This document shows, piece after piece, positions 1-8,414 of a stretch of 64,000 bases of DNA. The notes under the pieces were generated by a model, which worked only from the letters and a program-made list of their open reading frames with translations, did not search any database and was not told where the DNA came from. Every line of letters begins with the position of its first letter. Positions within the stretch are counted from its first letter, which is position 1. The DNA comes from UBA2428 sp002343545 (lineage in GTDB: Bacteria > Bdellovibrionota > UBA2428), in NCBI GenBank assembly GCA_937952285.1, contig CALFZE010000104.1, forward strand, positions 1-64,000, written 5' to 3'. A program made the translations under genes and the position numbers.

Positions 1-1
1 G

Positions 2-40
2 CTTTCGCGCAAACCCGCACCGAAAGTCCCGAAACCGTGA
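2..40 (+). CDS. C-terminal tail of an upstream gene, possibly scpA (partial)
   Basis: Frame 2 is open from the window edge to a TGA at 38-40 and ends in a basic, proline-rich tail (LSRKPAPKVPKP). The TGA overlaps the GTG of the next gene as GTGA, the usual arrangement of translationally coupled genes. Because the next gene is scpB, and scpA commonly lies directly upstream of scpB, this is probably the end of scpA. Only 12 codons are visible, so identity is inferred from position alone. Confidence 0.35.
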   Translation, partial: LSRKPAPKVPKP

Positions 41-1059
41 ACGAGGAAATGCCGGTCGAAAGCGCCGCCGAGACGGTGGAGACGACCCTGGAAGCCGTCG
101 AGACGACCGAGTCGGTCGAAACCACGGATTCCGTCGAAACGACCGAAGCCGTGCAAACGCTCGAAGCGGAAGCTTCCGTCGACGTCGAAGCCGAAAACAC
201 CGACGCCGTCGCGGATGAGACTCTCGAAGCCCAAGGCGAAAACACGGAAGCCGCGAGCGAAGTAGAAGCTACGGTCGCCGCCGAAGCCGCGGCGGACGCT
301 CCGGCCGTCGACACGACCAAGATCACGGACTTCGGCGAGATCGAGCAAGCCGTCGAGTCGCTCGTCTTCGCTTCGACGCGTCCCATTTCGCTCCAGCGCA
401 TGAAGAACGCGCTCAACCATTTCAACTACGATCTCTCGCAGCTCGGAGACGTGCTGAAGAGCCTCGAACAGAAGTACGAGAACTCGGGCTTCCAGCTCGT
501 GAAGGTCGCGGGCGGCTACCAACTGCGCAGCAACCCCAAGCAATCCGACCTTCTCCAGCGCATTCTCGAGGACAAGCCGGCCAAGCTTGGCACTTCGGCC
601 CTCGAGGTCCTCGCGATCGTCGCCTACAAGCAGCCCGTCACGCGCTCCGAGATCGACGCCGTTCGCGGCACGGATTCGGGTCACCTCATGAAGGGATTGC
701 TCGAGAAGAACCTCGTCCGCTCGCTCGGCCACGCCGAAACGCCCGGACGCCCGATGATCTACGGGACGACGTCGTACTTTCTCGAGGTCTTCAGCCTGAA
801 CTCGCTCGACGACATGCCGGCCGTGGACGAGTTCGTGCGCGAGCTCGGTCCGGACGCCGACGCGGCACCGGGCGGCGAAGGCAATCCCCTCGTCTTGGCC
901 GCCGACGGCGGCGTGGGCGCTACGGGCGCCGACGCGGCCTTCTTTGACCGCCCCAGCCCGCTCTCGGCCGAACCGGATCGCGGCGCCTTCGACGAGCCCG
1001 CCGAAGACCGCTTCGAGACGCCGGATTTCGGCGCGGCGGAACCCGAAGCGAAGGCTTAA
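37..1059 (+). CDS. scpB: Segregation and condensation protein B with acidic N-terminal extension
   Basis: ScpB is the winged-helix kleisin-binding subunit of the SMC-ScpAB condensin that organises and segregates the chromosome. The ScpB core runs from about residue 95 to 260 (EQAVESLVFASTRPISLQRM at its start, then a TSALEVLAIVAYKQPVTRSEI stretch typical of the family). Residues 1-90 are a low-complexity acidic segment built from Val-Glu-Thr-Thr and Glu-Ala units, and the last 70 residues are also acidic and Gly/Ala-rich; both lie outside the family core. The GTG start at 37 overlaps the TGA of the gene before it. The frame is also open to the window edge, so an earlier start cannot be excluded. 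RluB follows after 26 bases, a common linkage. Confidence 0.88.
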   Translation: MNEEMPVESAAETVETTLEAVETTESVETTDSVETTEAVQTLEAEASVDVEAENTDAVADETLEAQGENTEAASEVEATVAAEAAADAPAVDTTKITDFGEIEQAVESLVFASTRPISLQRMKNALNHFNYDLSQLGDVLKSLEQKYENSGFQLVKVAGGYQLRSNPKQSDLLQRILEDKPAKLGTSALEVLAIVAYKQPVTRSEIDAVRGTDSGHLMKGLLEKNLVRSLGHAETPGRPMIYGTTSYFLEVFSLNSLDDMPAVDEFVRELGPDADAAPGGEGNPLVLAADGGVGATGADAAFFDRPSPLSAEPDRGAFDEPAEDRFETPDFGAAEPEAKA

Positions 1060-1085
1060 GGCCTCCGCGGAATTAAAAAGATTTC

Positions 1086-1862
1086 ATGCCCACGAAAAAG
1101 AATTCATCGAAACTCGGCCAATCCTCCGAACCCGTGCGGATCCAAAAGATCATCGCGGACCTCGGCATCTGCTCCCGCCGTGAGGCCGAGCGCCTCATCG
1201 AAGACGGCGAAGTCACGCTGAACGGCAAGGAAGCCAAGCTCGGCGACAAAGCCATTCCCGGCAAAGACCACGTCAAGGTCCGCGGCAAGCTCCTGCAGGT
1301 CGACCACGCGCCCGATCGCATCGTGCTCGCGATCTTCAAACCTCGCGAAATGCTCACGACCCGCTCCGACGACCCCAAGGCCGTCGAAGGCACGATCTTC
1401 GAGCTCATCCCGAACGTGAAGGAGCGCGTTTTCCCCGTCGGCCGTCTCGACAAGGACGCCGAAGGGCTCGTGCTCGTCACGAACGACGGCGAGCTCTCGC
1501 GCCGGCTCATGCTGGGCAAGTACGAGATCCCGAAAGAGTACAAGGTCAAGATCGACAACACGATCGACGAGATGCGCATGAAGCGACTGGGCTTCGGCGT
1601 AAGCGTCGAAGACACCAAGACCAAGCCCATGCAGATCCTCCGGCTCGATCCGTCCGAAGGAAAGCAATGGATCCGCGCCACGACGACGGAGACCCGTAAC
1701 CGGATGGTCCGAAAGGCTTTCGAAGCCGTGGGCCGCCCGGTCGACAAGCTCGTACGCGAGAAGTTCGGCCCCATCTCGATCAAGGGTCTCCAGCGCGGCG
1801 AAGCCCGTTACCTGAACCCCGACGAGATCAAAGCCCTCCTTAAGCTCGTCGGTATGGCCTAG
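1086..1862 (+). CDS. rluB: RluB/RsuA-family pseudouridine synthase
   Basis: Converts a uridine in rRNA to pseudouridine; RluB homologues act on 23S rRNA, RsuA on 16S rRNA. An N-terminal S4 RNA-binding domain occupies about residues 18-65 (RIQKIIADLGICSRREAERL). The catalytic domain follows with the family motif GRLDKDAEGLVLVTNDGEL near residue 120, whose Asp is the catalytic residue. The C-terminal ETRNRMVRKAFEAVG block is also typical. Length (258 aa) fits RluB/RsuA. The gene follows scpB by 26 bases and is probably co-transcribed. Which uridine it modifies cannot be read from the sequence; RluB is favoured by the scpB linkage. Confidence 0.85.
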   Translation: MPTKKNSSKLGQSSEPVRIQKIIADLGICSRREAERLIEDGEVTLNGKEAKLGDKAIPGKDHVKVRGKLLQVDHAPDRIVLAIFKPREMLTTRSDDPKAVEGTIFELIPNVKERVFPVGRLDKDAEGLVLVTNDGELSRRLMLGKYEIPKEYKVKIDNTIDEMRMKRLGFGVSVEDTKTKPMQILRLDPSEGKQWIRATTTETRNRMVRKAFEAVGRPVDKLVREKFGPISIKGLQRGEARYLNPDEIKALLKLVGMA

Positions 1863-1902
1863 CGATTGCCTGCGGAGGAACGCGGGGCTAAGCTCGTTTC
1901 CG

Positions 1903-2577
1903 ATGCGTCGCATTGCTTTTTATCTCCTGACGACCGGTCTCGGTTTTCTTAACGCCTGCTCGAGCATCGACGTGAAGAGCGTCGAGAATCCCGAGATTCT
2001 CTACACCGAAGGCGTGAAGAACATCGAGAAGGGGCGCTTTATCGAAGCCCTCGAGTACGTCGGAGAGATCCGTCGTCGCTTTCCCCAGTCGAAGTTCGCG
2101 CCGCTCGCCGAACTGCGCACGGCCGACATCTACTTCGAGCAGGAAAGCTTTACCGAAGCCGCGGCCGCCTACGGCGTTTTCGTCGAGCTCTACCCGACGC
2201 ATGCCGAGGCTCCCTACGCGCAGTACCGCCGCGCGCTTTCCTACCTGAACGACGCGCCCGACGTCGTCGCCCGCGATCAGACGCCGGCGGCCGAGGCCCT
2301 GCGCGCCGCGGAGATCGCCACGACCCGCTACGCCTCGTCGCCCTTCGCGGCGCAGGCCAAGGAACTCGTCGTGAAGGCACGGGTCAAGCTCGCCGAGAAG
2401 GAAGCCTACATCGCCCGCTTCTACGCGAAGAAGGGTTTTGACCAAGCCTCCGTGGGCCGCTGGAAAGCCTTGGTCGGCGTCTACGCCGACCTGCGCTCCG
2501 TCGAGCAGATGAAGAACGTCTTCGAAGAAGCCGACCGCGCGCTGGCCAAGGCTTCCGAAGCGTCCACGAAGAACTGA
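1903..2577 (+). CDS. bamD: BamD-like outer-membrane assembly lipoprotein
   Basis: BamD is the TPR lipoprotein of the BAM complex that inserts beta-barrel proteins into the outer membrane. A signal peptide ends in the lipobox LNAC with Cys19. Helical TPR-type repeats follow: LYTEGVKNIEKGRFIEALEY, then FPQSKFAPLAELRTADIYFE, as in the BamD/YfiO family. The length of 224 aa is close to the family's usual 240-280. The stop overlaps a possible start of the next TPR gene, so the two are probably one unit. Other TPR lipoproteins are possible, but the repeat pattern and lipobox favour BamD. Confidence 0.75.
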   Translation: MRRIAFYLLTTGLGFLNACSSIDVKSVENPEILYTEGVKNIEKGRFIEALEYVGEIRRRFPQSKFAPLAELRTADIYFEQESFTEAAAAYGVFVELYPTHAEAPYAQYRRALSYLNDAPDVVARDQTPAAEALRAAEIATTRYASSPFAAQAKELVVKARVKLAEKEAYIARFYAKKGFDQASVGRWKALVGVYADLRSVEQMKNVFEEADRALAKASEASTKN

Positions 2578-2597
2578 TGCGATCGGCGGGAGGGGCG

Positions 2598-3308
2598 ATG
2601 GAGAACCAGAGTTCGCGCGAGCTCCTGCAAGCGGAGCTGACCAAGCGCCTCCGCGAGGCGCTCGTGCTCAAGGACTGGACTCGCCTGGAGCATTGGGCCC
2701 GCCAGTGGATCGTGCTTTTGCCCGGCACGCCCGCGGGCTTCAAATGGCTCGCGCGCGCGACGCTCGCGCAGAATAAAGTCTCGAAGGCCGCCTACGCCTA
2801 CGGACGCCTCTTGGATGTGGATCCCGCGAACGAAGAGGCCAAGCGTTTTTTCGCCGAACATCCCTCGTCGATTCCGGAAGCCAAGTCGCCAAAGACCGAA
2901 GCCGCGAAGGGCGACACCCCGAATCCGGGCCCGATCCTGAATCCCGAGCAGCGCGCCCGCATCGCCACGAGCGAGCTCGAGACCGCGAAAATCTACGAAG
3001 AGCTCGCGCTTTTCGGCGAAGCCGCCGCGCGTTTCCAGACCTCGAACCATTGGGCGCCTTCGCAGGCGGCCATCCTGGGGACCGCGCGCTGCTTTCATCG
3101 CGCGCACCGCGGGCTCGATGCCGTCCGCTTTTTGCGCGAACAGCTCTACCAGTACCCGGATTGGGCGGACGGGCGCGCGCTGTTGGGTCGAGTTCTCTTT
3201 GAGCTCGGGCACGCGGCCGACGCCCAGCGCGAGTGGCAGCTCGTGCTTAAGGTGAATCCCGATCACAAGGAAGCCCTCGGCTTCCTGCGCGAGATGATGC
3301 TCCGTTAG
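2598..3308 (+). CDS. TPR-repeat protein
   Basis: A cytoplasmic-looking protein of 236 aa with helical tetratricopeptide-like repeats in both halves, for example GFKWLARATLAQNKVSKAAY near residue 50 and a second set near residues 180-235 (ALLGRVLFELGHAADAQREW). No signal peptide or enzymatic motif is seen. I chose ATG 2598 because GGAGGGG lies just upstream at 2589-2595; an ATG at 2577 overlapping the bamD stop is the alternative. Such proteins usually act as scaffolds. The partner is unknown; the position behind bamD suggests, but does not show, an envelope role. Confidence 0.6.
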   Translation: MENQSSRELLQAELTKRLREALVLKDWTRLEHWARQWIVLLPGTPAGFKWLARATLAQNKVSKAAYAYGRLLDVDPANEEAKRFFAEHPSSIPEAKSPKTEAAKGDTPNPGPILNPEQRARIATSELETAKIYEELALFGEAAARFQTSNHWAPSQAAILGTARCFHRAHRGLDAVRFLREQLYQYPDWADGRALLGRVLFELGHAADAQREWQLVLKVNPDHKEALGFLREMMLR

Positions 3309-3326
3309 AGGTCAGAACCTAAGCGC

Positions 3327-3854
3327 CTATTTGAGCTCAAGCTTGAGTCCCGAGGACGGGACTTTCGCCGGCACGCTCGCCGAAGCGTCGCCGTCTTGAT
3401 CGAGACGCGCGGTCACGTCGACGTCGCCCTCGAGTTTGGTGTCGGCCATCATCGCGTCGGATTGGCTAAGGCGGAACTTGTAGGGGAAGCTCGGGTTCGG
3501 ATCGCGACGGACGGCGAGCGGCGGGCCTCCCTCCTTGGAGCGGATCGAAACGTAGAGCCACATGCCCGGGCGGTAAGAGACGCCCTTTGCGAGGGTGATC
3601 ACGCCCTCGACGACACCGCCCTCATTCGCGGCCGCCGACGGAGCCGAGGCACCGACGTTCGGAGCCGACGGCTGCGCTTTCTGCCCTTCTTGGAAGGGAT
3701 TATTGAGCGGATCGAAACCTCCGAGCATCGCCTGTGTCATCTCGGCCGACTGAGTGTCCGTCGTGCGGCCTTGGGGACCCGGGAACTTTTCGCGGCTCGG
3801 CTGATCCGAACAGGCCAAGGCAAAAATGGGAGACAACATCCAAACGCGCTTCAT
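3327..3854 (-). CDS. Lipoprotein with CycH/CcmI-type C-terminal domain
   Basis: A short signal peptide ends in lipobox ALAC (Cys15), so the product should be a lipoprotein. After a disordered Pro/Ala-rich linker to about residue 75, the C-terminal 95 residues carry the pattern GVITLAKGV..RPG..LYVSIR..GGPPLAVRR......PYKFRLSQSDAMM. This matches the periplasmic domain at the end of CcmI/CycH cytochrome c maturation proteins, where it follows TPRs and contacts apocytochrome. Here it stands alone on a lipid anchor, without TPRs. No cytochrome c maturation gene is nearby, so function is unproven. It converges with the TPR gene and lies downstream of none of the neighbouring operons. Confidence 0.6.
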   Translation of the reverse strand: MKRVWMLSPIFALACSDQPSREKFPGPQGRTTDTQSAEMTQAMLGGFDPLNNPFQEGQKAQPSAPNVGASAPSAAANEGGVVEGVITLAKGVSYRPGMWLYVSIRSKEGGPPLAVRRDPNPSFPYKFRLSQSDAMMADTKLEGDVDVTARLDQDGDASASVPAKVPSSGLKLELK

Positions 3855-3942
3855 GCCTTGTTCTTAAACGGAATCGGGGCCGTATTCCAAGCGCCGTTCG
3901 TGGCGCCCGAAACACGACCCCGTCTTAAATAACGCAAGGCCT

Positions 3943-6591
3943 TTAGGTCTGGGATTGCGCCCACTTCGCGATGCGCTCGGCCGCGCCCGAGGCCTCGGCG
4001 ATCTGGCCCTGCGCGGTCTGCGCCTGGCCGCCGCCGCGCCCACCGAGAGCCGTGGCGAGATCCTTCAGGATACTGCCGGCGTGGGCCTGCGGAAGCTGTG
4101 CCGTGTCGGCCGTGACGAGAACCGCGTTGCCCGAAACGAGCACGTGCACCGCGCTCGGATCGGCCTTGCGAACGGCGTCACCTTGTTCCCGCAACAGCTT
4201 GGGATCGGCGCCGTCGAGCGCGTGGATCTTGAGCGGCCAGCCCTTGTAAGTCGCGCTCAAACTCGAAGCGGCTGCACCGCCTTGGACGAGCTTGCGGCGC
4301 AACGACTCGACTTCCTTCTCGAGCGCGCGCGCCTGCTCGCCGAGTTTCGCGACGCGTTCCTCGAGCTGCTCGGGCGGCGTCTTGAGAGCCTGCGCGATGC
4401 GACCGAGGGTATCGGCTTGGGCCTTGTAGTGGTCGAGGGCCCCCGTGCGAGTGACGGCCTCGATGCGACGGGTACCGGCCGCGACGGCCGATTCGCCCGT
4501 CACCTTGAAGTAACGGATATCGCCCGTGCGTTTGACGTGCGTGCCGCCGCAAAGTTCGGTCGAGAGGCCCGGCACGTCGATGACCCGCACCTTGTCGCCG
4601 TACTTCTCGCTGAAGAGCGCCATCGCGCCTTTCTTCATCGCGCCGTCGTAATCCATGACGTCCGCACCCAACGCGATGTCCTGGTCGATGGCCGCGTTCA
4701 CCCAAGCCTCGATCTTCGCGATTTCCTCTTGGCTCACGGCCTTGGGGTGCGAGAAGTCGAAGCGCAGCTTTTCGGGCTCGACGAGCGACCCCGCCTGCTG
4801 AACGTGCGTCCCCAGGAACTTACGGAGCGCCGAGTGGAGCAAGTGCGTCGCCGTGTGGTTGGCGCGGGTGGCCGCGCGCTTCGTCGAATCGACTTTGGCC
4901 GTCACGGCTTCGCCCGCCGCGAGCGAGCGCGATCCCGTGCGCACGAGGAGCGCGGCACCGCCGTCGTACGGTTTCTGCGTGCCGAGCACGTCGAAGCGCT
5001 CGCCCTTGGAACTCACGAGCCAGCCTTCGTCGCCGACTTGACCGCCGCCTTCGGGATAGAAGGGGTTGGGATCCACGGAGACCCACGCGAACTCACCCGC
5101 GGGCGCAACCGCCTTCAGCGTGGCGGCCGACTCCTCGACGTCGTAACCGACGAAACGCGGCAGGATTCCTTGCGACTTCCATTCCTTCACGACCGCCGGC
5201 ATGGCCGCGTCGCCCGACCCCTTCCAGGACTTGCGCGAACGTTCCTGCTGCTCGGACATGAGCTTGTTGAAGCCCGCTTCGTCCACGGCAAAGCCTTCCT
5301 CGCGCGCGATGAGCGCGGTCAGATCGAGCGGAAAGCCGAAGGTGTCGTAGAGACGGAAGCAGATATCCGCCGCGAGCGTCTTCTGCCCCGAAGCCTTCGC
5401 CTTGCCGAAAGCCTCGTCCAAGAGCTTGAGGCCGCGATCGAGCGTCTCGAAGAAGCGCGCTTCCTCCTGCGTGAGGATCTCGGTGATGACGGATCCGCGA
5501 GCTTTGAGTTCGGGATAGGTCGGACCCATTGCCTCGACGAGGTGCGGGAAGAGCTCGGCGAGGAACGGCTTCTCGAGACCGAGGCGCTTGCCGAAGCGCA
5601 CGGCCCGACGAAGGATGCGGCGGAGCACGTAGCCACGGCCCTCGTTCGAGGGCAATACGCCGTCGGCGATGAGGAAAGAGGTCGCACGCAGGTGGTCGAC
5701 GATCACGCGCAAGGCCGCCACGTCCCAAGGAAGTTTTTTGCCCGCGCCGATGGCTTCGGGATCGAGGTAAGCCACCTTGCGACCCGCGCGCGTCTCGACG
5801 AGCTCGGCCGTCGCCTTGACGAGACCCGACATGAGATCGATTTCGTAGTTCGAGATCCAACGCTTCTCGTTCTGCGGATTACGGCCTTCGAGACCCTGCA
5901 GGATCGAAGCGATGCGCTCGAGACCCATGCCGGTATCGACGGAAGGCTTGGGCAGCGGGGTCATCTTGCCGTCGGCCGAACGCTCGTACTGCATGAAAAC
6001 GTTGTTCCAGTACTCCAGCCAGCGTTCGCCATCGACCTCGGTGCCCTGGTCGTAGAAAATTTCGGTGCAAGGCCCGCAAGGTCCCGTGTCGCCGGCCGCC
6101 CAAAAATTGTCTTCGTCGAAGCGCACGATACGGCCGTTTGCTTCGCTGAAGCCCGTCACCTTTTCCCAGATCTTCGCCGACTCGTCGTCGCTGATGTGAA
6201 CCGAGACGCGGAGCTTTTCCTTCGGCAGCCCCAGGACTTCCGTCGAGAACTCCCAAGCGAAGCGGATGGCGTCTTCCTTGAAGTAGTCGCCGAAGCTGAA
6301 GTTTCCGAGCATCTCGAAAAAAGTGTGGTGACGCGAGGTGAAGCCCACGTTCTCGAGGTCGTTGTGCTTGCCGCCGGCGCGAACGCATTTCTGGCTCGTC
6401 GTCGCGCGGGTGTAAGCGCGTTTGTCGACGCCCAGGAAGCAATCCTTGAACTGGACCATGCCGGCCGCCGTGAAGAGCAGGGTCGGGTCGTTCGGCACGA
6501 GCGAGGAACTCGCAACGCGCGCGTGGCCCTTGGACTCGAAAAACTTCAGGAAGGCCTCGCGAATTTCGGCGACGGTCGAGATCTTTTTCAT
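3943..6591 (-). CDS. alaS: Alanyl-tRNA synthetase
   Basis: Charges tRNA-Ala with alanine and edits mischarged Ser and Gly. The 882 aa length equals that of typical AlaS (about 875). The N-terminal class II catalytic core is clear (SSSLVPNDPTLLFTAAGM near residue 30). The editing domain zinc ligands are present as H579xxxH583 and C681xxxH685 (HTATH and CGGTH). A coiled segment and the C-Ala domain close the protein, ending in a Gly/Gln-rich stretch. The start is ATG 6589-6591. It appears to be transcribed alone. A long open frame on the opposite strand is only its mirror. Confidence 0.97.
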   Translation of the reverse strand: MKKISTVAEIREAFLKFFESKGHARVASSSLVPNDPTLLFTAAGMVQFKDCFLGVDKRAYTRATTSQKCVRAGGKHNDLENVGFTSRHHTFFEMLGNFSFGDYFKEDAIRFAWEFSTEVLGLPKEKLRVSVHISDDESAKIWEKVTGFSEANGRIVRFDEDNFWAAGDTGPCGPCTEIFYDQGTEVDGERWLEYWNNVFMQYERSADGKMTPLPKPSVDTGMGLERIASILQGLEGRNPQNEKRWISNYEIDLMSGLVKATAELVETRAGRKVAYLDPEAIGAGKKLPWDVAALRVIVDHLRATSFLIADGVLPSNEGRGYVLRRILRRAVRFGKRLGLEKPFLAELFPHLVEAMGPTYPELKARGSVITEILTQEEARFFETLDRGLKLLDEAFGKAKASGQKTLAADICFRLYDTFGFPLDLTALIAREEGFAVDEAGFNKLMSEQQERSRKSWKGSGDAAMPAVVKEWKSQGILPRFVGYDVEESAATLKAVAPAGEFAWVSVDPNPFYPEGGGQVGDEGWLVSSKGERFDVLGTQKPYDGGAALLVRTGSRSLAAGEAVTAKVDSTKRAATRANHTATHLLHSALRKFLGTHVQQAGSLVEPEKLRFDFSHPKAVSQEEIAKIEAWVNAAIDQDIALGADVMDYDGAMKKGAMALFSEKYGDKVRVIDVPGLSTELCGGTHVKRTGDIRYFKVTGESAVAAGTRRIEAVTRTGALDHYKAQADTLGRIAQALKTPPEQLEERVAKLGEQARALEKEVESLRRKLVQGGAAASSLSATYKGWPLKIHALDGADPKLLREQGDAVRKADPSAVHVLVSGNAVLVTADTAQLPQAHAGSILKDLATALGGRGGGQAQTAQGQIAEASGAAERIAKWAQSQT

Positions 6592-6671
6592 AGGGCCGAG
6601 AGACTAGCAGGGACCGCCCCCAAAAGCACCGGACAGATAGCGAGACCGCAGATGAGGTTTTGCACGGAGTT

Positions 6672-7436
6672 CTAGGGATCGCAGTGGCAACGCCCACCGC
6701 TGCAGAGCAGCTCGGCGGGACGACCCCGGTCTTGGGCCGCGAAAGCGGCCGAGACGAAAATCCCGTTCCGGCGTTGGAAGGCCATAGGCCGCGTCGTTTC
6801 GGTCGTCGACCGGACGGGGTCCGGACGTAAGGCTCCGTCTTCAAGGAAGATTCGACCGTACACGGTAAAGCGACCCGTTTCCTCGGTTTCCACGATCGAC
6901 GTTCCTCGGAACTCGGCCCACTCGCCGCCGAAGGCTCCTTGGGCTTCTCCCAAAGTAAGATAACTCAGGGGCGCCGCTCCCCCCTCGGCTTCGGCGGGCG
7001 CGGCGTCTCCCCCGAAGGTCGCCTCGGAGAGAATATCGGGAGGATCTTCGCGACGCGCCATGCTGCCCAGCCGCACCTGAATCTCGCCGTCGCTGACCCG
7101 GGTCTGCTCGAGAACCCAAAACTTCGTGGCCCCCCGCAAGGTCCAGCGGAGCTGACGGACCTCGAGCGACGCGACGGGAAGGCGCGCGACGATGCGATCG
7201 ACGTCGGTCACGCCGCAGTTCGCGAGCACGCCCTCTTCGAGGTCGGGGACTTCGGGCGCCGAAGCCGGATGTCGCTCGCCTAGACGAACCGTGACCTTCG
7301 ATTCGATGCGTTCCGGGCTCTCCTCGCGAAGTTCCGCGACCGCGTCGCGGGTCGGCTCGCGCGCGACGGGCGTCGACCGAAGCGCCCAAAGCACGAACGA
7401 ACAGACCAAAAGAAGCAAAGAGGCGCGAATCCTCAC
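6672..7436 (-). CDS. Secreted or membrane-anchored protein of unknown function
   Basis: I do not recognise this 254 aa protein. A hydrophobic N-terminus (RASLLLLVCSFVLWAL, residues 4-19) could be a signal peptide or a single anchor; there is no lipobox. The rest is soluble and charged, with many short beta-like stretches and a Cys-containing tail (CSGGRCHCDP) at the extreme C-terminus that could form disulfides. The start is GTG 7434-7436. It sits between xer and alaS with 63 bases to the xer stop. Base composition is like its neighbours. Confidence 0.6.
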   Translation of the reverse strand: MRIRASLLLLVCSFVLWALRSTPVAREPTRDAVAELREESPERIESKVTVRLGERHPASAPEVPDLEEGVLANCGVTDVDRIVARLPVASLEVRQLRWTLRGATKFWVLEQTRVSDGEIQVRLGSMARREDPPDILSEATFGGDAAPAEAEGGAAPLSYLTLGEAQGAFGGEWAEFRGTSIVETEETGRFTVYGRIFLEDGALRPDPVRSTTETTRPMAFQRRNGIFVSAAFAAQDRGRPAELLCSGGRCHCDP

Positions 7437-7499
7437 GCCCGACTTATCGGAGTTTCGGAGCCCCGCACCGACGCAAAACGCGTGAAGATTACGTGAAGT

Positions 7500-8414
7500 T
7501 CAGCGAGCGTAGGAAGGATGATGGCGACGAAAGAGTTCCTGAAGATCCTCGTCCCGCAATTTCAGGTAACGTTCCGTGGCCCCTAACGAAGCATGCCCGA
7601 GGAGCATCTGCACGGCGCGAACGTCGGCGCCGCCCTTGAGCAAATGGGTCGCAAAGCTATGTCGGAGAACGTGCGGGTGCACCCCGTCTACCCCGCACTC
7701 TAGCGCGCGGGCCCGCAGTAGCTTCCAAACGCCCATGCGGGTCAGCGGCCGACGACGACGGCTAAGGAAAACCGTCTCGGCGATGCGCTTGGGCAGTCCT
7801 TCCGACCAGTGCGCCCACGCGGTGTCACGGTAACGAAAGAGCCACTCGCCGGCGCGGTCCGTGAAGGGAACCCACCGCTCTTTCTTGCCCTTGCCCATGA
7901 CTTTCAAAAGACCGCGCCGCTCATCGACGTGCGCCCACGTCAGCGTGATCGCCTCCGAGACCCGAAGCCCCGAAGCGTAGAGCAGCTCCAGGAGCGCCCG
8001 GTCCCGCAGGCGGTTAAGATCGCCGCTCGGATCGAAGTCCAAGAGGGACTCCATTTCCTGGAGATCCAACGCCCTCGGCAAGAGGGTCGCCGAAGCGGCC
8101 GCCGGCAGGCGGCGGAGCACGCTTTCCCATTCGGGATCGGAAAGGGAGCGATACTTGGCGAAGGCCCGCAGGGCGGCCGTTCGGCGGGCGCGCGTGCTTT
8201 CCTTGTGGCCGGCGCCTTCGAAGGATTCGAGGATGGAAACGAGTTCGGAATCCGGGGGAGGCGCGGCCGCCAAATCCATTCCCGCCCCGCGCCATTGCTC
8301 AAGGTCGCCGCGGTAAGCGTCGAGCGTGTTCGTCGCGAGCCGACGCTCGGCCTGCAGATACCAAAGGAAGTCTTCGACCGCGTCTTGGCGCGAAGACTTC
8401 TTATTCTCGGCCAA
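7500..8414 (-). CDS. xerC: Xer-family tyrosine recombinase (XerC/XerD-like)
   Basis: Tyrosine recombinases of this type resolve chromosome dimers at dif together with a partner and FtsK. The N-terminal SAM-like core-binding domain (DFLWYLQAERRLATNTLDAY) covers about residues 12-95. The catalytic set is complete: Arg in GLRVSEAITL, Lys in GKGKKERWVPF, HVLRHSFATHLL supplying His and Arg, His in LGHASLGATERYL, and the nucleophile Tyr in the same block. Length 304 aa is standard for XerC/D. The start is TTG 8412-8414, overlapping the ygfZ stop by 14 bases, so the two are coupled. XerC versus XerD cannot be settled by eye. Confidence 0.85.
   Translation of the reverse strand: MAENKKSSRQDAVEDFLWYLQAERRLATNTLDAYRGDLEQWRGAGMDLAAAPPPDSELVSILESFEGAGHKESTRARRTAALRAFAKYRSLSDPEWESVLRRLPAAASATLLPRALDLQEMESLLDFDPSGDLNRLRDRALLELLYASGLRVSEAITLTWAHVDERRGLLKVMGKGKKERWVPFTDRAGEWLFRYRDTAWAHWSEGLPKRIAETVFLSRRRRPLTRMGVWKLLRARALECGVDGVHPHVLRHSFATHLLKGGADVRAVQMLLGHASLGATERYLKLRDEDLQELFRRHHPSYAR

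Noticed and set aside
3334..3350. Palindrome CTCAAGCTTGAG as an operator
   Set aside because: It lies within the last codons of the lipoprotein gene (Leu-Lys-Leu-Glu), where it is explained by codon choice.
3955..6675. A 906-codon open frame on the plus strand opposite alaS
   Set aside because: It is the mirror of alaS, which has complete AlaS motifs. GC-rich codon bias leaves such long antisense frames open; its protein is Arg/Ala/Leu-rich and has no domain.
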